This document shows, piece after piece, positions 1 to 5,353 of a DNA stretch of 5,407 nt. The stretch lies in assembly GCA_937892015.1 (NCBI GenBank), contig CALAUY010000016.1, positions 1 to 5,407 of the forward strand, written 5' to 3'. Below the pieces are notes generated by a model, which saw nothing but the letters and a program-made list of their open reading frames with translations, was not told the DNA's origin and did no database searches. Made by a program: the position numbers and the translations under genes. Positions within the stretch are counted from its first letter, which is position 1. Each line of letters opens with the position of its first letter. Source of the stretch: an uncultured Bacteroidales bacterium (GTDB taxonomy: Bacteria > Bacteroidota > Bacteroidia > Bacteroidales > Paludibacteraceae).

Positions 1-2
1 AC

Positions 3-1799
3 AACGCCTATCTGAGCAATATCCTCGTTGGCGGACAGGGCATCACGGGTTTCTACGAGCAGACGTTCGACTACACCACGCAGACAACCGTACAGACAAC
101 GCCCGTGCCCGTACAGGGCGATGAGGCACAGACGGTCACTTCACAGGTGGTCGATCAAGGTGACGGAATCTACACCTATTTCTTTGTCGTACGTGCTGAG
201 AACGGGCACAAAGAGGTATATACTGTCCAAGAGACCGTTCGCGCGTTGGACGACAATGCCGACCTCATCGATATCATCCTCGGTACATCTTCTGTTCCGG
301 GCTTCAATTCCACACAACTCAACTATATCCTCAATGAGGAGTCTGACTATATCGTGCCGGACATCATCGCTGTGGTGGCAGGTGAGAACGCCACGGCAGA
401 TATCACTTCTGTGACCACGCAGGGCGAGGGTGGAGTGACCACTACCACCATCACTATCCTCGTCACGGCAGAGGCCGGCAACACGCAGACCTATACGGTC
501 ACTATCAACGTGCTACCATCCGATGAGTGCCACTTGGAGATGATTTACCTTGATGGTGTTGAGTTGCAAGGGTTTAACCGCGAGGTCTATTCGTACAACA
601 TCGAGCTGCCGGTTGGCACTACTGCGTTGCCCGAGGTCGATTACGTCAAGGCCGACATCAACTCCACTGTGGAGCAGACGAGCACAGGACTGACGAACGG
701 TGAGGCAACCGTCGTGCTGACTTGCACCGCCGAGTCGGGCGCGCAGAAAGGGTACACGCTCAATTTCTCCGTCGCTAAATCTACCGACTCGCATCTGGCG
801 ATGATATACGAGAACGGTACGCCGCTCAATGGTTTCGATGAGGATATCTTCCTCTACAACATTGACCTGCCTTACGGCACTGCCAACTACCCGACACTCA
901 CGTACGACCCTAAAGAGCCGACACAGACAGTCGTTGAGCACGACAACGGTACCGCGTCGGTGACACTCGTCGTGACGGCCGAAGATGGAGTAACGACGTC
1001 CACGTACGCCGTCAACTACCATCTGTTGCCATCAACGAACGCACTGCTCGACATGATCTACCTCGACGGCGACTCGCTCGCGGGATTCGACCCGAACACG
1101 ATGGACTATATCGACACCGTCGTTTCGGCCATCCCGATGGTTTATCCTGTTGTCACATGGACCACCGGTGATGAGCAACAGACAGTGACGTCCAGCGAGG
1201 CGACGGGTGACAACGTGGTTGTGACCTTAACTGTCGTGGCAGGAGATGGCACTACAACCGAAGAGTACACCATCACGTTCATTCGCAAGCTCTCCGACAA
1301 TAATTACCTCTCCGACCTGCAAGTGAAGGGCACAACCATCGACGGATTCTGCCGCGACACCCTCCACTACGAGATAGTTTATCCTGTCGGCACTACTGCT
1401 GACGAGTTGCTCACGACGGACGACATCACTGCCGTTCCTGAGAACCAATACGCCACAGCGCAGGTCATCAGTCAAGACGACAACACCATCACTATCCTCG
1501 TGACGGCCGAGAACGGTTCGGTGCGTGTATATGTCATCACACAGACTATCCTGCTCTCCGACAATGCTCTGCTGAAGATGATTTACCTTGACAGTATTCC
1601 GTTGCCCGGGTTCGATAAACTGACGTTCGATTACTCACGGCTCCTAGCACAAGGTGCCAACCTGCCACAGATAGATGCCGAGCCCGAGGATACGTTGGCA
1701 GAGGTGTCCATCACGTTGGGTGCTATCGGCGACACCACATACATCTATTGCACTGCCCAGTCGGGTACAGAGCAGATATACACGCTTGTTTTCAACTAC
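3..1799 (+). repeat. Seven tandem cadherin-like domain repeats within the first gene
   Basis: Protein-level repeats begin near 3, 255, 525, 786, 1038, 1299 and 1563, the last ending near 1799. Shared positions are an opening small/hydrophobic turn (L..M/I-Y-L-D-G), a GF(D/N) about 15 residues in, a Tyr about eight residues later, and a closing (V/C)TAE(D/S/N)G followed by Y. Some DNA stretches are identical between repeats: 15 nt at 539-553 and 1577-1591, and 18 nt at 446-463 and 1484-1501. Both pairs are exactly 1038 nt apart, which suggests duplication of a four-repeat block or gene conversion. The first repeat in the window may not be the first of the protein. Confidence 0.85.
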
Positions 1800-2147
1800 A
1801 CCGATGTCAATGCCGGCGATGATGCCGATGTAGATGACTGCCAACTGCTACATATAGCCGGCACCGACTCGTACCTTGCCGTCACTATCCGTTCGGACGT
1901 GACGCTCGTCGTTTGCGATGCTTTCGGGCAACGTATACTCACCGCATCGGTACCCGTTGTTGACCCCAATTATGTGCGCATCGAGACCGATGAACAGGGC
2001 AATCAGTACATCGCCGAAGTGTATGAGGGTGCTAATGGCTATCAGTTCGATGTGCCCGATTTTGGCAAGACTTTCTTCGCGGTCTTCTACCGCCAAGGCG
2101 GTACGACCAACCTCTCGAAAGGTGCGAAATTCATGCTCAACAGATAG
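3..2147 (+). CDS. Large secreted/surface protein with tandem cadherin-like beta-sandwich repeats and T9SS-like C-terminal domain (5' end outside window)
   Basis: The frame is open from the first complete codon at position 3 to TAG at 2145-2147, giving 714 visible residues; the true start is upstream. A GTG at 105 could be read as a start, but the residues before it (NAYLSNILVGG, then GFYEQTFDY) already belong to a repeat, so it is internal. Seven repeats of 84-90 residues follow each other. Each opens with a motif like NALLDMIYLDG, then GFD...Y, and closes with VTAEDG...Y-hydrophobic. This is the pattern of the Pfam cadherin-like beta-sandwich family (PF12733), found in bacterial surface proteins. 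The last ~115 residues differ: VTLVVCDAFGQRI, FDVPDFGKTFFAVFY and the final KGAKFMLNR resemble a type IX secretion sorting domain, implying export across the outer membrane and possible surface anchoring. The nuclease gene begins 46 nt downstream and is probably cotranscribed. The ligand is unknown; adhesion or a matrix role is inference. Confident on repeats, moderate on the sorting domain. Confidence 0.87.
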   Translation, partial: NAYLSNILVGGQGITGFYEQTFDYTTQTTVQTTPVPVQGDEAQTVTSQVVDQGDGIYTYFFVVRAENGHKEVYTVQETVRALDDNADLIDIILGTSSVPGFNSTQLNYILNEESDYIVPDIIAVVAGENATADITSVTTQGEGGVTTTTITILVTAEAGNTQTYTVTINVLPSDECHLEMIYLDGVELQGFNREVYSYNIELPVGTTALPEVDYVKADINSTVEQTSTGLTNGEATVVLTCTAESGAQKGYTLNFSVAKSTDSHLAMIYENGTPLNGFDEDIFLYNIDLPYGTANYPTLTYDPKEPTQTVVEHDNGTASVTLVVTAEDGVTTSTYAVNYHLLPSTNALLDMIYLDGDSLAGFDPNTMDYIDTVVSAIPMVYPVVTWTTGDEQQTVTSSEATGDNVVVTLTVVAGDGTTTEEYTITFIRKLSDNNYLSDLQVKGTTIDGFCRDTLHYEIVYPVGTTADELLTTDDITAVPENQYATAQVISQDDNTITILVTAENGSVRVYVITQTILLSDNALLKMIYLDSIPLPGFDKLTFDYSRLLAQGANLPQIDAEPEDTLAEVSITLGAIGDTTYIYCTAQSGTEQIYTLVFNYTDVNAGDDADVDDCQLLHIAGTDSYLAVTIRSDVTLVVCDAFGQRILTASVPVVDPNYVRIETDEQGNQYIAEVYEGANGYQFDVPDFGKTFFAVFYRQGGTTNLSKGAKFMLNR

Positions 2148-2193
2148 TCGGCAGTTGCCCCGTATATAGCCAACACAGACATCAACATTCCCA

Positions 2194-3753
2194 ATGAAGA
2201 AGAACCTCTACATAGTCCTGTTAATGGTCGTGGCGCCACTCAGCGCCCAGACACACGTCACGTTCCCTCATCCTGACACATGGACAGCGGCCGAACTGGC
2301 ACCGTACGTCGGGCAGATTATTACGTTCGACCAGCCCGTGTATGTCTGCAACAACTATTATAGCAGCCTGACGGTCAGTCTTCATCGAATCATGTCGCCT
2401 ACCAATCAAGTGCTCCCCGGTTCCACGGCCTACACCAACCTGCTGACGCTCAACAGTAACGCCGGTGTAGCACTGAGTGGATTGAGCGACTATCATCGGA
2501 TGGGCGAGGTGTTCACCGGCCTCACTGTAAAGGTCAACTCCACCGGCAGTCTGACGTACATCAGTCATACAGCACTCGTTGGCACGCGCGATGACCTACA
2601 AGCTGTGCCATCCGTTGATATGCGTGACACGCACAACCTGCTCGTCTGTGCCCTCAACTGCGAGTACTACTTGGTGGAGAACCTCGGAACGGGATACGGA
2701 CCTGATAATGCCGCTCAATCGACCCGACAACATACTAAAATAATGGACGCGCTCGCGCGCATACGCGCGGATGTATATGGTTTTATGGAGGTGGAACAGG
2801 GGCAGTCGGCATTGCGCAAACTGGCCGAGAGCCTCTCTGCCTCTACCGGACGCACTTATACGTGGGTCAACGATGGCGGCTCACCCTCCGGCAGTTACGT
2901 CAAAACGGGGTACGTTTACTGCACCGATGTTGTCAGGACATACGGTGAACTGCAGAACAACAACACCGGTGTTTCCAACCGCAAGAAACTGCAGGCGTTC
3001 GAGATGCTCTCGACTGGTGAACGGTTCATCTTCTCTATCAACCATTTCAAGGCCAAGAGCGGTTCGGCATTAGGGGCAGATGCTGACCAGGGCGACGGAC
3101 AGGGTTCGTACAACCATTCACGCACTATCGAGGCGCAGTCGGTGCTGTCTGCCTATCATGGCAATATCAACTATTTTGGTGACGAGGATATACTCATCAT
3201 GGGTGACCTCAACGCATACGCTAAAGAGGACCCTATCCGTACGCTCACTGACGGTGGGATGACCGACCTTCATCGTTTCTTCCACGCCGACTCGTCCTAT
3301 TCGTACACTTTCCATGGTCAGGCCGGATACCTTGATCACGCCCTCTGTAACGCAACGCTCTTACCGCAAGTGACGGGCATGGCGGCTTACCATATCAACT
3401 CCGACGAGTCTGACTCGTACACGTACGATAAGTCGTCCGACCTTACGATGTTCCGTTGTTCCGACCACGACCCCGTGTTGGTTGGACTCAAACTCGGGGC
3501 AACGATTATTGACAACTCTATCCCCGATGCCAGTGCTGCCAACGCGTCTATCACCGTCACAGGTGGCGCACCCGTTATCCGTTACGCGGACGGCGGTTAC
3601 TTCATAATCCACACGCTCACGGGGCTCTTGGTTGCACAGGGCGACATCTCCGGTGCTGAATATACCGTCCCACATACCCTCACTTCGGGATTATATATCG
3701 TGAATATATACGTTGAAAACACTTCTGTGCGCCGAAAAGTGCGTATTTTGTAA
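2194..3753 (+). CDS. Secreted extracellular nuclease, endonuclease/exonuclease/phosphatase family, with T9SS sorting domain
   Basis: The 519-residue product starts with a signal peptide (MKKNLYIVLLMVVAPLSA, likely cleaved before Gln19). Residues ~20-135 form an N-terminal domain I cannot name with certainty; they resemble the beta-rich leader seen before the catalytic domain in COG2374-type extracellular nucleases. The EEP catalytic domain spans about 145-437: GFMEVEQ with likely metal ligand Glu199, NHFKAKSG with His284, GDLNAYAKEDPI with Asp338 and Asn340, GYLDHALCN with Asp381-His382, and SDHDPV with Asp424, His425 and Asp426. DQGDGQGSYN (~298-307) before the second half is typical of the ExeM-like subgroup. 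These enzymes cut phosphodiester bonds in DNA using Mg or Mn. The C-terminal ~75 residues (ITVTGG...GLYIVNIY...RRKVRIL) match the type A T9SS sorting domain, so the enzyme should be secreted or surface-bound. The start is set by the signal peptide; no Shine-Dalgarno is visible. All expected catalytic motifs are present, so it is probably active. Confidence 0.93.
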   Translation: MKKNLYIVLLMVVAPLSAQTHVTFPHPDTWTAAELAPYVGQIITFDQPVYVCNNYYSSLTVSLHRIMSPTNQVLPGSTAYTNLLTLNSNAGVALSGLSDYHRMGEVFTGLTVKVNSTGSLTYISHTALVGTRDDLQAVPSVDMRDTHNLLVCALNCEYYLVENLGTGYGPDNAAQSTRQHTKIMDALARIRADVYGFMEVEQGQSALRKLAESLSASTGRTYTWVNDGGSPSGSYVKTGYVYCTDVVRTYGELQNNNTGVSNRKKLQAFEMLSTGERFIFSINHFKAKSGSALGADADQGDGQGSYNHSRTIEAQSVLSAYHGNINYFGDEDILIMGDLNAYAKEDPIRTLTDGGMTDLHRFFHADSSYSYTFHGQAGYLDHALCNATLLPQVTGMAAYHINSDESDSYTYDKSSDLTMFRCSDHDPVLVGLKLGATIIDNSIPDASAANASITVTGGAPVIRYADGGYFIIHTLTGLLVAQGDISGAEYTVPHTLTSGLYIVNIYVENTSVRRKVRIL

Positions 3754-3848
3754 TCTCTGAAATAGCAAAATGGCCTCACCGAACCTCGTGCTTTTGATGC
3801 CAAAATGCCTGTTTTGGTTCTAATTGTTGCCACATCTTTTAAGATTTT

Positions 3849-3880
3849 AGTGCTTTTTGTTAAGAAAAGCACTTTTTTTT
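3849..3880 (+). terminator. Intrinsic terminator after the nuclease gene
   Basis: A perfect 9-bp stem AGTGCTTTT (3849-3857) pairs with AAAAGCACT (3865-3873) around a 7-nt loop, and the stem runs into eight T residues at 3873-3880. It lies 95 nt after the nuclease stop and just before the next promoter. It should end the repeat-protein/nuclease transcript. The opposite strand lacks a T run, so it is one-directional. A weaker stem upstream, CCAAAA (3800-3805) with TTTTGG (3812-3817), may be an accessory fold. Confidence 0.88.
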
Positions 3881-3889
3881 GCCATTTTA

Positions 3890-3921
3890 TTTGGTCAATT
3901 CAAAAAAATAGTATATCTTTG
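3890..3921 (+). promoter_or_regulatory. Bacteroidetes-type promoter for the small secreted protein
   Basis: TTTG at 3890-3893 and TATCTTTG at 3914-3921 are separated by 20 nt. This fits the Bacteroidetes primary sigma factor consensus (TTTG, 19-21 nt, TAnnTTTG). Transcription would start near 3928, leaving a 5' leader of about 108 nt before the ATG at 4036. Confidence 0.82.
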
Positions 3922-3978
3922 CACCGCTTTTTGAAAGAAAAGTAAAAGTTAAAATGTATTAAGGTAAGTACTGTTTAT

Positions 3979-4000
3979 TGGTTTCCAAGTGAGGGAACCA
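3979..4000 (+). promoter_or_regulatory. Hairpin in the 5' leader of the small secreted protein
   Basis: TGGTTTCC (3979-3986) can pair with GGGAACCA (3993-4000), including one T-G wobble, around a 6-nt loop AAGTGA. It sits 35 nt before the start codon and upstream of the ribosome binding site. It could stabilise the mRNA or tune translation; there is no T run, so it is not a terminator. The regulatory role is inference. Confidence 0.45.
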
Positions 4001-4020
4001 TGGTACAAAAAAAATTGTTG

Positions 4021-4027
4021 AAAGGAG
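4021..4027 (+). promoter_or_regulatory. Strong Shine-Dalgarno that selects the start at 4036
   Basis: AAAGGAG lies 8 nt before ATG 4036. An in-frame ATG at 4000 would add 12 charged residues before the signal peptide and has no such site, so 4036 is preferred. A strong Shine-Dalgarno is unusual for this phylum and contrasts with the nuclease gene, which lacks one. Confidence 0.75.
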
Positions 4028-4035
4028 ATTTAGCA

Positions 4036-4332
4036 ATGAAAAAGAAATTATTTAGTCTGTTTACTATTCTCAGCATCCTTGCAGGAAGCGAGACTATTGC
4101 GGTGGCAGGAACCAACCATAATAACGATTCGTTCAAAGTACGCTTCCGCGAAAACACCCTCGTAGTGACGTCACCTAAAATGACCGAAGCACGACTCTAC
4201 TCGCAAAACGGCAAGTTGATCTGTAAAGAACAAGGTAAGATTGCTCAGTTTGAAATCGAAAATCGCGGCAACTACACCCTTTACGCCAAAGTGGAAGGCA
4301 AAACCGTTGTCCGTAAAGTGGTGATGAAGTAA
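4036..4332 (+). CDS. Small secreted protein consisting of a signal peptide and a T9SS sorting-domain-like fold
   Basis: The product is 98 residues. Residues 1-24 are a clear Sec signal peptide (Lys-rich start, hydrophobic core LFSLFTILSILAG, AVA cleavage site before Gly25). The mature ~74 residues contain TLVVTSP (41-47), EARLYSQNGKLI (51-62), FEIENRGNYTLYAKVEGK (72-89) and the ending VVRKVVMK. This is the order of a type A T9SS sorting domain: 'lyd..Gk.v', then 'G.Y.l.....g', then a basic KvvvK tail. There is no separate cargo domain, unlike usual T9SS clients of several hundred residues. It has its own promoter, leader hairpin, strong ribosome binding site and downstream terminator, so it appears to be a free-standing, well-expressed gene. 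Function unknown: it could be a small exported protein with this fold, a remnant of a larger client, or a periplasmic protein not using T9SS. Gene call is firm, role is not. Confidence 0.82.
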   Translation: MKKKLFSLFTILSILAGSETIAVAGTNHNNDSFKVRFRENTLVVTSPKMTEARLYSQNGKLICKEQGKIAQFEIENRGNYTLYAKVEGKTVVRKVVMK

Positions 4333-4347
4333 AGCCCTTTTCTAAGC

Positions 4348-4390
4348 ACGTGATTTGGTATTTTTGAATACGTGATTTGGTATTTCTGAA
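4348..4390 (+). repeat. Two 21-nt direct repeats downstream of the small secreted protein
   Basis: ACGTGATTTGGTATTT... occurs at 4348-4368 and 4370-4390, identical at 20 of 21 positions, with a 22-nt period. The pair lies between the stop codon and the terminator. The CACGTGATT at the start of the first copy also occurs inside the repeats at the right end of the window (read on the minus strand), so a distant relation is possible. Confidence 0.7.
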
Positions 4391-4415
4391 CTAACGATTA
4401 TTCGTTTCTTATCGA

Positions 4416-4484
4416 GCGAGTGCAAATACGGAGTTCGATGACTACTTTTGTAGTACGTTCCGCTCCCTTTGCACTCGCTTTTTG
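4416..4484 (+). terminator. Long nested stem-loop with T tail (intrinsic terminator)
   Basis: GCGAGTGCAAA (4416-4426) pairs perfectly over 11 bp with TTTGCACTCGC (4468-4478), followed by a TTTTT-type run (4479-4483). Inside the 41-nt apical part is a second hairpin, ACTAC (4441-4445) with GTAGT (4450-4454), plus possible GGAG/CTCC pairing (4430-4433 with 4463-4466). It likely ends the small secreted protein transcript 84 nt after its stop. The extra inner structure is more than a terminator needs; a stable 3'-derived RNA is possible. Confidence 0.78.
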
Positions 4485-4503
4485 TATCGTCCAGAAATAT
4501 GTC

Positions 4504-4690
4504 AAAAAGAAAAAAAAGGAAAGAAGAAGGAAAGAAATAAGTGGAAAAATAAGCGTGAGAAACAGGGATGTCGGAGGTTAGATAGGGGTCGGTGGAGGGA
4601 ATGGTGATATTCATAATAGGTGATTTTTTGAGTTGGTGATGATGGAGTGATGATGGAGTAATGACGGAGTGTTGATTCGGTGATGACGGC
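4504..4690 (+). other. C-poor, purine- and G-rich tract with no gene
   Basis: This stretch opens with a 34-nt uninterrupted purine run (4504-4537). By hand count it has about 67 G against 9 C in 187 nt. Runs of G cluster at 4585-4599 (GGGGTCGGTGGAGGG), which could form a two-layer G-quadruplex on the + strand. The only ORFs are a 13-codon Lys-rich one at 4499 and a low-complexity minus-strand frame across the terminator, neither convincing. The 11-bp repeat array starts inside its right part. Confidence 0.6.
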
Positions 4691-4746
4691 TTAATCACAG
4701 GACAATAACAGGACAATCACAGGACAATAACAGGACAATAACAGGG
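4637..4746 (+). repeat. Ten head-to-tail 11-bp repeats
   Basis: From 4637 the sequence divides cleanly into ten 11-mers without gaps. The first two are TGATGATGGAG; then come TAATGACGGAG, TGTTGATTCGG, TGATGACGGCT and TAATCACAGGA; the last four are CAATAACAGGA or CAATCACAGGA, with a final CAATAACAGGG. The shared frame is (T/C)-(G/A)-A-T-n-A-(T/C)-(G/A)-G-(A/C)-(G/A). The unit shifts gradually from left to right, as in an old array with newer copies at the right. Eleven bp is about one helical turn, so equivalent positions lie on the same DNA face. No ORF fits it. Confidence 0.8.
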
Positions 4747-4837
4747 TGCTCCTTGCTAACCATACTATATATCAAAAAGACATTGAAGTTTCAATAGAAA
4801 GTAGGGCAATAAATGTATTTAACTATCAAGTATCGTA

Positions 4838-4861
4838 TATCACGAGATCGTTTACACTTTT
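4838..4861 (+). repeat. Solitary copy of the insertion-sequence end repeat
   Basis: This 24-nt stretch (TATCACGAGATCG, then TTTACACTTTT) matches 22 of 24 positions of the terminal repeat at 5354-5378 read on the minus strand. A degenerate partial copy, TATCAAGTATCG, precedes it at 4824-4835. It lies 105 bp outside the left end proposed for the insertion-sequence remnant and matches the right end better than that left end does, so it may be the scar of another copy or the true outer boundary. Confidence 0.65.
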
Positions 4862-4907
4862 AGTCCTCCTTATAGAGGGAAAAATGCTTAATAAATAATG
4901 ATACAAA

Positions 4908-4923
4908 GACCCCCATGGGGGTC
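4908..4923. other. 16-bp perfect palindrome GACCCCCATGGGGGTC
   Basis: The sequence equals its own reverse complement over 16 bp and is far more GC-rich than its surroundings. On the minus strand it lies downstream of the transposase stop and is followed by TTTGTATCATTATTTATT, so it could act as a weak terminator for the element. It is also bracketed by TGATACA (4899-4905) and its reverse complement TGTATCA (4943-4949), so a larger cruciform is possible. Confidence 0.6.
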
Positions 4924-4942
4924 GGGCTTCTAAGGGAAGGTA

Positions 4943-4967
4943 TGTATCAAGTGATCGTTGACATTTT
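4943..4967 (+). repeat. Left terminal inverted repeat of the insertion-sequence remnant
   Basis: TGTATCAAGTGATCGTTGAC and the next five bases match the right end read inward on the minus strand (TGTATCACGTGATTGTTTAC...) at 21 of 25 positions, with mismatches at positions 8, 14, 18 and 22. The inner edge almost touches the transposase stop codon at 4973-4975, the compact arrangement normal for insertion sequences. Confidence 0.65.
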
Positions 4968-4972
4968 GTACA

Positions 4973-5262
4973 TTAAAAAAGAGGCATTGCAAACTCAAAA
5001 CTTTGGATGATTTGGCCATCCTGTTTGATGAGTAGCAGGTGTTCGTTGACCAGTAAATGCGCTTCCACATAGGTGTGCATCAACGACTCCTTCACGTAGA
5101 TTTCAGTGTTTAGCACAGTTATCTTTAAGTTGCTTCGCACAAGCCGGATAAAATGTATCTCATTCAGATTCATGCTGTCTATTTTGGGACGCTCCTTAAA
5201 GGGTGGGTGTTATGCTGCTGCAGCGTGATTGCTTGCTTCCGTAATGCTTCTTCGTTTGCCAT
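4973..5262 (-). pseudogene. Transposase remnant: N-terminal and C-terminal ends joined out of frame
   Basis: On the minus strand, ATG at 5262 opens a 27-codon frame (MANEEALRKQAITLQQHN, then an unrelated tail) ending at 5179. Its first ~18 residues look like the leader of the helix-turn-helix domain of integrase-type transposases. A second frame, from the codon at 5209 to the stop at 4973-4975, encodes HPPFKERPKIDS, then IHFIRLVRSNLKITVLN, MHTYVEAHLLV and QSFEFAMPL. This matches the C-terminal beta-rich region after the DDE integrase core, where the family typically has IHFIRfIRS followed by YVeA and a final F.y/mpL. The DDE catalytic core, roughly 250-300 residues in complete relatives, is absent. 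The junction lies around 5195-5215, with a frame change at CACCCACCC. It cannot make an active transposase. An ATG at 5173 would give 66 residues, but it is internal to the fragment and has no sign of independent expression. Confidence 0.75.
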
Positions 5263-5288
5263 AAAATTAAGTATTATGTTACAGCGAA

Positions 5289-5320
5289 CAAAGGTACAAA
5301 AAATATGTCAAAGAACCAAA
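5289..5320 (-). promoter_or_regulatory. Promoter of the transposase remnant
   Basis: On the minus strand TTTG (5320-5317) and TACCTTTG (5296-5289) are separated by 20 nt, matching the Bacteroidetes promoter pattern. Transcription would start near 5283, about 20 nt before the remnant ATG at 5262. An intact promoter in a dead element supports a fairly recent deletion. Confidence 0.72.
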
Positions 5321-5353
5321 TTTTTAATAAAAAAATTACGTTTAACAACTCAA

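Noticed and set aside
28..414. 128-codon open frame on the plus strand
   Set aside because: It is a shifted frame of the repeat protein, rich in Arg and Ser as expected of a shadow, with no start signal.
513..1022. 169-codon open frame on the minus strand
   Set aside because: It lies wholly antisense to well-supported cadherin-like repeats and its translation has no recognisable domain; open antisense frames are common opposite GC-rich genes.
4000..4035. Upstream in-frame ATG as start of the small secreted protein
   Set aside because: It would put 12 mostly charged residues before the signal peptide and overlaps the leader hairpin, whereas the ATG at 4036 has a well-spaced Shine-Dalgarno.
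4499..4540. 13-codon Lys-rich ORF
   Set aside because: It is a by-product of the purine run, directly after a terminator and without a promoter.
4342..4716. 124-codon minus-strand frame
   Set aside because: It runs through the terminator hairpin, the direct repeats, the purine tract and part of the 11-bp array; the translation is low complexity and matches no family.
4637..4746. Replication-origin iterons
   Set aside because: The units are only 11 bp and degenerate; no initiator gene, clear DnaA boxes or partition genes are nearby.
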